The translations under genes were made by a program, and so were the position numbers. Below, piece by piece: positions 18,257 through 26,929 of a stretch of DNA of 64,000 nt. Numbering within the stretch: the stretch's first letter is position 1; each line of letters opens with the position of its first letter. The notes below the pieces were generated by a model. The model had not been told where the DNA came from, did no database searches, and was given only the letters and a program-made list of their open reading frames with translations. Source of the DNA: CBDCFL01 sp965216135 (GTDB lineage Bacteria > Pseudomonadota > Alphaproteobacteria > Rhodobacterales > Rhodobacteraceae); NCBI GenBank assembly GCA_965216135.1, contig CBDCFL010000014.1, positions 29,192-93,191 of the forward strand. Reading direction: 5' to 3'.

Positions 18257-18907
18257 ATGACCCTGCAAATTATCGGATCAGGCTTCGGCCGCACCGGCAC
18301 GATGACGATGAAGGACGCGCTTGACGTCCTTGAATTCGGGCCGACCCATCACATGACCGAGATTATGGAAAACCCGGATCAGCTGGGCCACTGGAAGGCG
18401 ATATTTTCAGGCGCTGACGTCGATTGGGCCGACGTGTTCGAGGGTTACAATTCACAAGTCGATTGGCCCGGGGCGTCATGTTGGCAAAAGTCGATGATTG
18501 CCTTTCCGCAAGCCAAAGTTATCCACACCGAACGCCCGGAGGACGACTGGTGGAACAGCTTCAACAGCACGATTGGCAAATTCTTTGCGCTGTTCGATCA
18601 GCTCGAACTGCCGCCGGTATTCAAGGAAATCTTCACCGAAATGCGAGGCGGGATCATGCGCGGCAGCCTGTCTGACTTCACCGACCGCACGTCTGCAATC
18701 GCCGCCTATCGGGCCAACAATCAAAAGGTGCGCGAAATGGTGCCCGCCGACAGGCTGCTGGTCTTCAATGTTGCTGACGGATGGGGCCCGCTTTGCCGTT
18801 TCTTGGACAAGCCAGAGCCCGCCACCAAGTTCCCGCATCATCATCTGCGCCGGGAATTCTGGGAACATTTCGGCGGTGAACCAGCAAGCCAGCCCGCCGT
18901 GGCGTGA
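18257..18907 (+). CDS. Sulfotransferase family protein (Sulfotransfer_4-like)
   Basis: 216 residues. The N-terminal PAPS 5'-phosphosulfate loop appears as GSGFGRTGTMTMKDAL (about 7-22). The segment KVIHTERPEDDWWNSFNST (about 91-109) matches the 3'-phosphate-binding region. Members transfer sulfuryl groups from PAPS or are uncharacterised relatives; the substrate is unknown. A good ribosome site (GGAGGATACCC) precedes the ATG. It is divergent from the broken lysR gene. Confidence 0.82.
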   Translation: MTLQIIGSGFGRTGTMTMKDALDVLEFGPTHHMTEIMENPDQLGHWKAIFSGADVDWADVFEGYNSQVDWPGASCWQKSMIAFPQAKVIHTERPEDDWWNSFNSTIGKFFALFDQLELPPVFKEIFTEMRGGIMRGSLSDFTDRTSAIAAYRANNQKVREMVPADRLLVFNVADGWGPLCRFLDKPEPATKFPHHHLRREFWEHFGGEPASQPAVA

Positions 18908-18991
18908 CACAAATTGCCTCGCCATATGCCGCGCACGGCGGCGCTGGCGGGGCAGTGCGAACGACAGTAAAGCACCGAAAGGCCAAGCGAT

Positions 18992-19801
18992 ATGACCGAA
19001 CTATCTTGCAATTTTGCCGGTGCGATCCCGATTACATACGACAGGTGCCTCGGCCCCAATATTTTCGATCCTTACGGGCGGGCGATAGCTGCGCGCGTTG
19101 CCGCAGCCAATCCGGCCAATGTGCTGGAGCTGGCTGCAGGAACCGGGATTGTCACGCGACATCTGCGTGACAGTTTGCCCGCGGAAGTGGGCCTGACCGC
19201 GACCGATCTGAACGCGGACATGCTGAATATTGCACGCGCCAAGTTCGGCCCTCATGAGCCGGTCAGCTTTGGCCATGCGGACGCGCATTTGTTACCTTAC
19301 GACGATAGCAGCTTTGATCTGATCGCCTGTCAGTTTGGGGTTATGTTTTTTCGCAACCGGATTGCTGCCTACAAGGAAGCCGCGCGGGTGGTCCGGCCCG
19401 GCGGACGCTTTTTGTTTTCGACCTGGGGCACGCAAGCCGAGAATCCGTTTTCAGAGATCGCGCATGAGACGCTGGCTAAGTTTTTCAACCATGAGCCACC
19501 GGGGTTTTACAAGACTCCGTATTCGCAGCATGACCCGGATGCGGTGATCGCCGATCTCGCTGCGGCCGGACTGAGCGACGTCGCCCACACGGCGATTGCA
19601 CATGAGCGGCAGGTGAAAGATTACGCCACCTTTGCCTATGGATTGATCGCCGGGCATCCGGCGTTTGAAGCCGGCCACAAGCGCGGGCGCGGCCCAAAAG
19701 CGATTAGTGACGAGATTGCCGCCCGGATGCGGGCGCGGTTTGGCCCCGAACCATCCCAAATGCCGATGCTGGCGCATATGTTTGAGGTAAGGGTTGTGTG
19801 A
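18992..19801 (+). CDS. Class I SAM-dependent methyltransferase
   Basis: 269 residues. Motif I is VLELAAGTGIVTRHL (about 45-59), followed by the acidic strand TATDLNADML and the motif FDLIACQFGVMFF with ARVVRPGGRFLFSTWG, as in Methyltransf_11/25-type enzymes. It lies 84 bp after the sulfotransferase on the same strand. The substrate is unknown. The frame is intact, ending 51 bp before an IS21 element. Confidence 0.9.
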   Translation: MTELSCNFAGAIPITYDRCLGPNIFDPYGRAIAARVAAANPANVLELAAGTGIVTRHLRDSLPAEVGLTATDLNADMLNIARAKFGPHEPVSFGHADAHLLPYDDSSFDLIACQFGVMFFRNRIAAYKEAARVVRPGGRFLFSTWGTQAENPFSEIAHETLAKFFNHEPPGFYKTPYSQHDPDAVIADLAAAGLSDVAHTAIAHERQVKDYATFAYGLIAGHPAFEAGHKRGRGPKAISDEIAARMRARFGPEPSQMPMLAHMFEVRVV

Positions 19802-19974
19802 CGGGGCATGCGGGTGTTGCGAATCGCCTCTCGCACGCGGTTTACCTGTCAATGAGCGTTCAAAAGTGACCCGGCTTCAGCGTTTAAAAGTGACCCACCC
19901 GTGATGAGGCAAAGCCAGCAGGCGAGATGCCCTCAAATAGCGATCTCGTCTGCTGGCTTTGTTTGCGCTGCGGT

Positions 19975-20706
19975 TTATTGTTTTCGGGCCCTTTTACTCT
20001 GAGCGAACCGGTAGGATGTGTTTCCGGTTTCGATTATGGAGCAATGATGTGTCACCCTGTCGAGGAGCGCGGTTGTCATCTTGGGATCGCCGAAGACGGA
20101 GACCCATTCACCGAACTCCAGGTTGGTGGTGATGATGACGCTGGTTTTCTCGTAGAGTTTGCTTATCAGATGGAACAGCAGCGCGCCGCCGGACTTTGGG
20201 AACGGGATGTAACCCAGCTCATCAATAATGACGCAATCCAGTGGCGTCAGTTGCCGGATGATCTTCCCGGCATTACCCTCGGCCTGCTCCCTGATCAGGG
20301 CGTTGATCAGATCCACAGCATTGAAGAAGCGGGCCTTTTTGCCCTGATTGATCAATGTGGTTCCCAGAGCAATGGCGATGTGGGTTTTGCCTGTGCCAGT
20401 TCCGCCCACCAAAATGAGGTTGTGGGCGTCTTGGGTGAACTGTCCGGAGCAGAAGGGATCGATCCGAGCCTGAGTAACAGCGGCTGCGCTGTAATCGAAG
20501 GTGGCAAAATCCTTGTGATGCGGGAACTTTGCAATCCGCATTTGATACTCGATTGAGCGGACCTGACGTTCTACGGTCTCAGCGTCGATCAGTTGTTTTA
20601 TCGCAGTGGTCAGGCTCGGCGACTTGCGCGCGGACAGCAAATCATGTGCGCAAGCTGCCATTCCATGCAATCTAAGGCCAGCCAATTGATCAATGAGGGC
20701 ATTCAT
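19975..20706 (-). CDS. istB: IS21 helper ATPase IstB
   Basis: 243 residues from ATG 20706 (MNALIDQL). It is an AAA-type ATPase with Walker A GGTGTGKTH, Walker B CVIIDELGY and the sensor segment VIITTNLEFGEW. IstB forms a DNA clamp that activates IstA. The start overlaps the istA stop (ATGA type), as usual in IS21. The gene is intact although istA is not. Confidence 0.92.
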   Translation of the reverse strand: MNALIDQLAGLRLHGMAACAHDLLSARKSPSLTTAIKQLIDAETVERQVRSIEYQMRIAKFPHHKDFATFDYSAAAVTQARIDPFCSGQFTQDAHNLILVGGTGTGKTHIAIALGTTLINQGKKARFFNAVDLINALIREQAEGNAGKIIRQLTPLDCVIIDELGYIPFPKSGGALLFHLISKLYEKTSVIITTNLEFGEWVSVFGDPKMTTALLDRVTHHCSIIETGNTSYRFAQSKRARKQ

Positions 20707-21254
20707 GCTGTCATCTCTCGGCGGGCGCACAATGTCTCATATCGTTTGCAGTTGGCCTCCGGGCGCATCGTCAGCATGGGATAGTCATAGCTTTGTGCCA
20801 GTGGGGGGATGATCGGTTCGACCAACTGATTGATCAAGTTGATGACGGCAGGCAAGCGTAGGGTGTTTTGCGCGACAGCCAGATCACAGGCCGTTTCCAC
20901 AACGTCAATCCCGTGGTCTTGCGCCAGCATAAGAAGGTCTACAAACTCCCGATCTCCACCTTTGCCCTTCATGTAATGCACCCTGATCTGGTGCATGGCA
21001 TCTGGCAGGTGCCAATCCACAAAGGGCGCGCCATCACGCAGGGCTCCGGGCTTGCGTACCAGCAAAGGGACATAATGCCAGGGCTCAAAGTAACTGATAT
21101 TACGGGTAAAGTGACGTTTGTGCTCGGCGATCACATCTTGACCTGCAACCACTTTGACGCAACCGGCATAGGCCCGCAACGAGACATGGTTTCCAGCAAA
21201 ACAGGCCGGAACGCTGTAGCGGTTGCTGTCATATTGAACCAGGCAACTAAACCA

Positions 21255-21674
21255 CTACCGGCTGATGCCGGTAGGTTTCCGTTTGGAGTGAAGCTCCAGA
21301 TACTGAAGTATGACATCGTCAGTCACATTGCCTGATGTGGTCGAGAAATATCCACGGGCCCAAAACCGCCTGCCCCAGTATCGTTTGCGCAGGTCCGGGA
21401 ACTCCATCTGGATTTTGCGGGATGAGCGCCCCTTGATCCGCTGCATCACCGTCGACAGCGCCAGGTGCGGTGGGATCGACACGAACATATGAACGTGATC
21501 GTTCGACAGGACGCCCTTCTCGATCCGCACGCCCATTTCACTGCAGGTCTGGCGGATGATTTCACGCAAGCGCACCCGCATATCGCCGTGCAAAACCTTG
21601 AACCGATACTTCGTAACCCAAACGATATGATATCGGTGATAAAATTTGGTATGACTACCAGTACAATAGGCCAT
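21255..21674 (-). CDS. tnpA: IS200-type Y1 transposase TnpA
   Basis: 139 residues, full length. The HUH motif is DHVHMFVSI (about 60-68) and the catalytic Tyr lies in DDVILQYLELH near the C-terminus. The stop codon falls inside the right-end hairpin. The start codon and ribosome site lie in one arm of a long palindrome (21673-21736). Confidence 0.94.
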   Translation of the reverse strand: MAYCTGSHTKFYHRYHIVWVTKYRFKVLHGDMRVRLREIIRQTCSEMGVRIEKGVLSNDHVHMFVSIPPHLALSTVMQRIKGRSSRKIQMEFPDLRKRYWGRRFWARGYFSTTSGNVTDDVILQYLELHSKRKPTGISR

Positions 21675-21736
21675 GAGCCTTCCCCCTGATTTTGGCTTTC
21701 ACCCAAGGGCGAGCCAAAATCAGGGGGAAGGCTCAT
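21673..21736 (-). promoter_or_regulatory. 25 bp perfect inverted repeat sequestering the tnpA ribosome site
   Basis: Arms 21673-21697 and 21712-21736 are exact complements around a 14 nt loop. In the tnpA transcript the downstream arm contains AGGGGGAAGG and the first bases of the ATG, so the folded leader should block translation. A comparable leader stem-loop represses transposase synthesis in classical IS200. Confidence 0.85.
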
Positions 21737-22844
21737 CAGAATTTAGCTGAAGCAGACCGGCTGGAAGCCGGTGGCTCTGACCCTAAGAATTGGAAAGTAG
21801 AGCGCACCCGAACGGCCTTCTCAACATAGCCATCAAAAGGGCGGCCGAGAGGGCGCAGTTCAGCCTGTTCTGCAGCAAAGACAGCATCAACTGTCTGATC
21901 CTGTCGCTCTGGATGGGGGCGTGATCCAAGGGCATCAGCCAGGCATTCAGGCCCTCCAAATCATCAAAAGCCAGTTTGGGCGTGAACAGCCGACTGCGCA
22001 AAAACTGCACCTGGTTTTCGACCTGACCCTTTTCCCAGCCCGACGCGGGCGTGCAGGCCACCGGTTCCATGACATAGTGGTTCATCAAGGCCAGAAAGCG
22101 TGGGTGAAAGATCCGGTCTTTCGAGCGCGATACATAGGTCACCATTGTCTTGGGATTATCGATGATCACACGGCGCGGAACCCCGCCATAAAAGGTCAAC
22201 GCTCTCACGAAAGCGTCAAGCACCATCTCTTGAGGTTCCCCGGGGTAGGCCACAACAAAGGGCTTGCGGCTGTGCACAGACGGAAGTGTGCAATCTTCAC
22301 CTTCTGGGCAATTCCGCCCAAGACGACATGTTCTTCGCTCCAGTCAAACTGCAGCGCATCGCCAGACTGGAACTGCAACGGAATGAACGCATCTCCTGAC
22401 CTCAAACCCGTGCGTTTCAGGTCTCGAACAAAACGCTGAACTGGCGAATACGACCCCGTATATCCTTCCAAAACCAGCTGCTCATAAAGCTTCACCCCTG
22501 TCCGACGTTCTCGGCGAGGGCGCTTCAGGTCCTGCTCAAACAAGGTTTGGAGCCGCTCTTCATAGTCACACAATTTGTGCCGAACTGGATCAACCTGACG
22601 ATGGTAGCTCGGAGGCGAGCTGTCCTTCAGATACTTCCTGATCGTGTTCCGCGACAATCCCGTCTCCCGGCCCACAGATCTAATACTTCGCCCATCACGC
22701 AAAACCATGCGACGGATCTTCGCTGCACTTTCCATCAATATCACCTGCTCATTCTCCGCGCTAATACGCGCGGACGTTAACAAAACAAGAGGGTCAATTT
22801 TAAACGATCATAACCCACCTAAGTGGGTCAGTTTTGCATGCCGA

Positions 22845-23205
22845 TTCACAGTTTACCGTTTGTTAATAATTGAGCCGAAAACCGGGCCGGTAAACCGAAA
22901 TTGGTTAAAAATTCGTTACCATCTAAAGGCGAATAGATGGAAAAAATATGCAACTTATGTGATTATTTTGGTTGATTCCCGCCACAATCAAAACTAAGCT
23001 GATTACCGCAAGCAGCAGAACTGGTTGCCGATCGGGGTGCTACACCCACCCCACCCCTCGCTCCCTTGCACCCCGATCGGCAACTGCTGTTTTCCCCACA
23101 TCACCAAAGACCGCCCATCGCACCCGCCCGGTCCCGGCCCGCGGCTTGCTTTGCTGCCAAAACTTGGCCATAAGCTGACAAGCACAAGTCCAGGGACATT
23201 TGCCG
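22845..23205. other. Intergenic region with AT-rich half and a G-rich hairpin
   Basis: 361 bp between the IS21 end and the NDUFS4-type gene. The first 170 bp are AT-rich (TTGTTAATAATTGAG, TTGGTTAAAAATTCG) and could hold promoter elements. The second part carries the inverted repeat at 23024-23084. No open frame is convincing. Confidence 0.5.
23024..23084. repeat. 17 bp perfect inverted repeat with a G-quadruplex motif in its loop
   Basis: The arms are GTTGCCGATCGGGGTGC (23024-23040) and GCACCCCGATCGGCAAC (23068-23084). The 27 nt loop is C-rich on the plus strand; the minus strand reads GGG, five bases, GGGG, T, GGGG, T, GGG, which fits the classical intramolecular G4 pattern. CTGCTGTTTT follows the right arm on the plus strand, so a terminator role is also possible. 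Confidence 0.75.
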
Positions 23206-23517
23206 ATGCGCGCCCGAATTTACCGACCCTCCAGAACCGCGATGTCATCGGGCACGGCACAGAGCCAGCATTGGGTGCTGGAATTTTCGCCGAGCGCCGC
23301 GCGGTCGGTTGACCCGCTGATGGGCTGGACATCGTCCGATGACACCCAGGCCCAGGTGCGGCTGATTTTTGACAGCAAAGAGGCTGCGCTCGATTACGCG
23401 CGCGCCCAGGGGATCGAGGCCGCGGTGAGCGAGCCCAACAAGCGCAAGTCGCATATCCGCCCTGGCGGCTATGGCGACAATTTCGCCACCAACCGGCGGA
23501 CCGTGTGGACCCACTAG
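23206..23517 (+). CDS. NADH dehydrogenase NDUFS4-type accessory subunit (ETC complex I subunit)
   Basis: 103 residues from ATG 23206 (MRARIYRP). The family core is visible as WVLEFSP, DPLMGWTSSDDTQAQVRLIFDSKEAALDYA and the C-terminal KRKSHIRPGGYGDNFATNRRTVWTH. It is a small accessory subunit of respiratory complex I shared by alphaproteobacteria and mitochondria. It is encoded alone, just before tRNA-Arg. Confidence 0.92.
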   Translation: MRARIYRPSRTAMSSGTAQSQHWVLEFSPSAARSVDPLMGWTSSDDTQAQVRLIFDSKEAALDYARAQGIEAAVSEPNKRKSHIRPGGYGDNFATNRRTVWTH

Positions 23518-23665
23518 CGCCTCGCGCGCTTAATCTGAAGCACTTGCGATGCTCTATATATTTGATTTTGCGCGCAATTTATCCCCGAAAACCGGTGTCC
23601 ATTTTTCGGATTGTGCTCTAAACGTCTTGATATTGGCGAGCGGCCCGCGCCATACAACCGCCAGC

Positions 23666-23742
23666 GGGCCCATAGCTCAACTGGATAGAGCAGCTGACTT
23701 CTAATCAGCAGGTTGAGGGTTCGAGTCCTTCTGGGCCCGCCA
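23666..23742 (+). tRNA. tRNA-Arg (anticodon TCT)
   Basis: Acceptor GGGCCCA pairs with TGGGCCC; the anticodon stem GCTGA/TCAGC encloses CTTCTAA with anticodon TCT; the T arm has GAGGG-TTCGAGT-CCTTC. The CCA end is encoded (23740-23742). The antisense strand is read by the end of the EEP frame. Confidence 0.96.
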
Positions 23743-24267
23743 GGCCGTATTCGAGTGGCGTGCGGGCGCTGTTTGGCCAAATCTCAGTGATGACCGGCAG
23801 ATGGTCGGACGGGTGCGGATGGTCGGCGGTTTGCGGGGGAAACATCCTGGCTGACAGCTGGTGGCAATGGGCAATGCGGTCGAGCGGCAGCAATGGCAGG
23901 CGTGCCGGGAAGGTGCGACCGGGTGTCAGCAAGGTGTAATCGCGCGCCAGACCGCCAAGGCCCCTGGTGCGCGACCATTCGTTGAAGTCCCCCATGATAA
24001 TGGTTGGCCGGTCGCTCAGGGCATCGAGTTCCCGGCGGATGCGCAATAACTGCGCCCGCCGAGACCGGCGCATCAGGCCCAGATGCACGCCCGCGATCCG
24101 AAGCGGTCCGGCACGGGTATCCATATCGGCAAACACCGCGCCGCGCGGTTCAAGGCCGGGCAATGCGATCCGGTGAATATCTTGCACGACAATGTCGTCG
24201 CGGGCGAGCATCGCGATGCCATGCCAGCCAAGGCCCTGCTCGTGATCGGCAATTGGCAGTGGACTAA

Positions 24268-25432
24268 TACCACCGAGCGGAATGCCTGACTCACGTTGGG
24301 GATTCCCAAGCGGTCCGATCTCTGACTCAATGTGGTGAACCAATGAGGTTCGCCATGGCAGCGCCTATCGACTTACGGAACGATTTTGACAGCGTCTCAC
24401 TGCGGCGCCTCGCGAAGAGGACCAGGGACGCGACCCAGAGCCGTCGTCTGCTGGCGTTGGCCGAGGTCTACGATGGTGGCAGCAGGACGGATGCGTCGCG
24501 GATCGGCGGCGTCGGTCTGCAGATCATTCGCGACTGGGTGCTGCGCTTCAACGCCCGCGGACCGGACGGGCTGGTCGATGGGAAGTCACCGGGCGCACCC
24601 TCGAAGCTCAACGCCGATCACCGCCGCGCACTGGCGGAGGTTGTTGAGGCCGGCCCGGTCCCGGCGGTGGACGGCGTCGTGCGCTGGCGGCGCAAGGACC
24701 TGGCGCGGTGGCTCTTGGAGACGTTCGCCATCTCGCTCGACGAGACCACGGTCGGGCGCGAGTTGAAGGCGCTCGGCTTCGCCAAGATCTCGGCGCGGCC
24801 GCGCCACTACGCGCAAAACGAGCTGGCCGTCGAGGCTTTTAAAAAAAACTTCCCCGCCGAACTGGCGAAAATCCGGGCGAGGCTCCCGAAAGGCGTCGAG
24901 ATAGAGCTGTGGTGGCAAGATGAAGCCCGCATCGGCCAGAAGAATAAGCTCACACGCCGATGGGCCAGACGTGGCACGCGCCCGCGGGCGCCCCGCGACC
25001 AGCGCACCGAATGGGCCTATATCTTCGGCGCGATCTGTCCCGCGAAGGGGAAAGGCGCCGGGCTGGTCATGCCCTGGTGCGACACCGACGCCATGGCGGC
25101 GCACCTCATCGAGATCAGTGCCGCCGTCGATCCCGGCGCCCATGCGGTGCTGATCGTCGATCAGGCCGGTTGGCACTTGACGCCCAAGCTGGCGATCCCC
25201 GACAACATCACCGTCCTGGCGCTGCCGCCACGATCGCCCGAGTTGAACCCGGTGGAGAATGTCTGGCAATTCATGCGCGACAACTGGTTGTCGAACCGGA
25301 TCTTCAAATCCTACGAAGACATCGTCGCGCTGTGCTGCCAAGCCTGGAACAACCTCATCGACCAACCATGGAAGATCATGTCCCTCGGCATGCGCAAATG
25401 GGCGCATGGGTTCTGATCAATGACCGTTGGTA
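24268..25432 (+). mobile_element. IS630-family insertion sequence A, 1165 bp
   Basis: The ends are TACCACCGAG and, inward from the right, TACCAACGGTC. The flanks share TAA (24265-24267 and 25433-25435), consistent with the TA target of IS630. It carries one uninterrupted transposase frame. Confidence 0.9.
24355..25416 (+). CDS. IS630-family transposase, full-length fused frame
   Basis: 353 residues. N-terminal HTH (RTDASRIGGVGLQIIRDWVLRF), winged region, then the DDE core: LWWQDEARIGQKNKLTRRWA for the first Asp, AVLIVDQAGWH for the second and SPELNPVENVWQFMRDN for the Glu. The frame passes through an A8 run at 24840-24847; the other two IS630 copies have A7 here and are split. Confidence 0.94.
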   Translation: MAAPIDLRNDFDSVSLRRLAKRTRDATQSRRLLALAEVYDGGSRTDASRIGGVGLQIIRDWVLRFNARGPDGLVDGKSPGAPSKLNADHRRALAEVVEAGPVPAVDGVVRWRRKDLARWLLETFAISLDETTVGRELKALGFAKISARPRHYAQNELAVEAFKKNFPAELAKIRARLPKGVEIELWWQDEARIGQKNKLTRRWARRGTRPRAPRDQRTEWAYIFGAICPAKGKGAGLVMPWCDTDAMAAHLIEISAAVDPGAHAVLIVDQAGWHLTPKLAIPDNITVLALPPRSPELNPVENVWQFMRDNWLSNRIFKSYEDIVALCCQAWNNLIDQPWKIMSLGMRKWAHGF

Positions 25433-25674
25433 TAAGGCCGGTGCGGTCACGGAGTAGGCTTTGCGGCAACGCCGAGGGGCGTGCACCCATTTGATGGTCG
25501 GCTTCCTGAAGGATAACGAAATCGGCCCCAAGCGCGTCGATGGCTCCCAATATGCGGTCGGGATCGCGCCTTAGATCGGTGCCCAACGCAGCACGGATAT
25601 TATAGCTTGCAAGGCGCAGTGGTCTTTCGTGTGGATCGGCCATTACCTAGATAGTGCGTTGATAACAGGCGCCG

Positions 25675-26859
25675 CTATTTCAGCGACTTAAGCGAAATCG
25701 CCTTTTCAATCTCATGGCGCACCATGCGCCGGACGTTTCGGGTAATGCGCTCGCCCAGGCGGCCCTGCAATTCGTCGCGCACGATGTCCGCAACGACCTT
25801 GCGCAGCACATCCTCGTCAACCAGAAGCTCCTCATCCGAAGACCAAACTTCGCCGCCGGATGCGCTGTCATCAGGCATCGCCGCAGGTGGTGGCGCGCCG
25901 ATCTCGGCGGTATCGACTGGCGCGACGGCTGGGTCATGCGCCTCGGCATTGTCAGCCGTTATCTCGGCGACCGGCGTGTGGGGCTCATCGGGAATGCGCG
26001 GGGAATGTGAAAACACCGCCACTTCCGACAATATCAGCGGTGGCTCGGTATTGCGCGCCCGCTCCGGCGCGGGAAAATAGCCGGCTTCCACAACCTCATG
26101 CTGGTTTTGCTCTGGCTCAAACATCTGAGGTTCAGGCTCAAGCTCGGGTTCTTGTTCTGGCTCCGGCGAATTCTCAGGCATCTGAGGTACGGCTTCAATC
26201 TCAGGCTCGGCCATTGCGTCAGGCTGATCCTGCGGCACGACAGCGGCGGTCAAATCCATGTCCTCGCCCGACGCATCAGCCGGCACTTCGTCGCTCTGGA
26301 ATTCTGACGGCGCGTCGTCGTCATAGCGGTTCCGGTAGCGCTCAAGGAAATGCAGTTTCGGCTGGTGAATGTCCTGCGGTTCGCTGCCGTCGGGCTCCCA
26401 TTCGCTGCCGGTGCGTCCAACGGCGCGCTCCAGCTCAGCGATGCGAGCCTCCAGCAATTTACGCGACGCATGCGCAGCATCCGGCATCGAGCCTGGCTCC
26501 GTGCTCTGGTCGGTCTGGCTTTCGGCAATAACCGGCTCAGCGGGCAGGATCGACGCCGCAGGGTCCGCTGTTGGCTCTGACGTCGCGGCGACTGCGCCCT
26601 CATCCGCGCCCAGAAAGACCGGTGGCTGATCATCTATCTCGACCGGTGCTTGGCTGAGATCAAGATCTTGAGGCGATTCTTGGCGGTCATCGTCGGGCAC
26701 GTCAGCGGCGCTGTGACTGACGCGATGCGCGGGTGTCAGCATAAAAAGCGCCGCCTGCGCCTCGGCCGATGTGTTTTTTGCAGGATCGCGTTCTGAAACC
26801 AGCTTTCGGATTGAAGACAGGACATCCTCGGTTTCCAAATTCGTCATCGACTTGGTCAT
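25675..26859 (-). CDS. PopZ-like acidic linker protein
   Basis: 394 residues (start 26859, or 26847 at MTNLETED). The N-terminal helix ETEDVLSSIRKLVSERD resembles the conserved PopZ start (EEILASIRRIISED). About 300 residues of Pro/Glu/Asp-rich linker follow. The C-terminal helical segment runs EELLVDEDVLRKVVADIV and then RITRNVRRMVRHEIEKAI. PopZ proteins polymerise at the cell pole through such C-terminal helices and tether the chromosome. Homology is weak, so this is an architectural match. Confidence 0.5.
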   Translation of the reverse strand: MTKSMTNLETEDVLSSIRKLVSERDPAKNTSAEAQAALFMLTPAHRVSHSAADVPDDDRQESPQDLDLSQAPVEIDDQPPVFLGADEGAVAATSEPTADPAASILPAEPVIAESQTDQSTEPGSMPDAAHASRKLLEARIAELERAVGRTGSEWEPDGSEPQDIHQPKLHFLERYRNRYDDDAPSEFQSDEVPADASGEDMDLTAAVVPQDQPDAMAEPEIEAVPQMPENSPEPEQEPELEPEPQMFEPEQNQHEVVEAGYFPAPERARNTEPPLILSEVAVFSHSPRIPDEPHTPVAEITADNAEAHDPAVAPVDTAEIGAPPPAAMPDDSASGGEVWSSDEELLVDEDVLRKVVADIVRDELQGRLGERITRNVRRMVRHEIEKAISLKSLK

Positions 26860-26929
26860 GATTTCCTTCCTGCCCCAATGGACCGATTGTAACCGGCGCG
26901 GCCCTGTCGAACAACCAATTGTCTAAATA

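Larger units (their letters stand above)
21245..21794 (-). mobile_element. IS200/IS605-family element (IS200 type, TnpA only), about 550 bp
   Basis: It interrupts istA between ACTT and GCCTGG without target duplication, as expected for Y1 single-strand transposition. Subterminal hairpins with the same core lie at both ends: TACCGGC-TGAT-GCCGGTA (21256-21273) and ACCGGC-TGGAA-GCCGGT (21756-21772). There is no TnpB. The exact outer bases are uncertain by a few nucleotides. Confidence 0.87.
20703..22735 (-). pseudogene. istA: IS21 transposase IstA, two frameshifts and an IS200 insertion
   Basis: The N-terminus from ATG 22735 has an HTH (RSIRSVGRETGLSRNTIRKYL). The frame shifts near 22265, where AHFRLC continues as HSRKPFVVAYPGEPQ. 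It shifts again near 21915, where a single lost G separates NAWLMPL from GSRPHPERQDQTVDAVF. The integrase core (PRRVIIDNPKTMV, EKGQVENQV) is otherwise recognisable. The 3' third (21244-20703) lies beyond the IS200 insertion and contains LVQYDSNRYSVPACF and the end CARREMTA. It is non-functional. Confidence 0.9.
19853..22844 (-). mobile_element. IS21-family element, decayed, carrying an IS200 insertion
   Basis: The terminal repeats begin TGAGCGTTCAAAAGTGACCC on the left and, inward, TCGGCATGCAAAACTGACCC on the right (15 of 20 matching), with further internal copies near each end (AAAAGTGACCC). It holds istA (broken) and istB (intact). No clear target duplication is seen. Confidence 0.85.
23705..25643 (-). 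pseudogene. Endonuclease/exonuclease/phosphatase-family protein split by IS630
   Basis: The N-terminal part (25643 to 25433) has LASYNIRAALG and DFVILQEAD, the EEP start. The C-terminal part (24267 to 23705) has GVHLGLMRRSRRAQL, TIIMGDFNEWS and HPSDHLPVITEI with the final catalytic Asp-His. Removing 24268-25432 and one TAA gives RTGL-SPLPIADHEQG in frame. EEP proteins are Mg-dependent nucleases or phosphodiesterases. The last residues (AGPEGLEPSTC) are the antisense of tRNA-Arg, so the true end was probably lost or overlaps the tRNA. Confidence 0.88.

Noticed and set aside
20703..21179. Independent small gene from the C-terminal istA frame
   Set aside because: It is the 3' part of istA beyond the IS200 insertion; the join is clear.
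23666..23742. tRNA-Arg as integration site of a genomic island
   Set aside because: There is no integrase and no direct repeat of the tRNA 3' end within the window.
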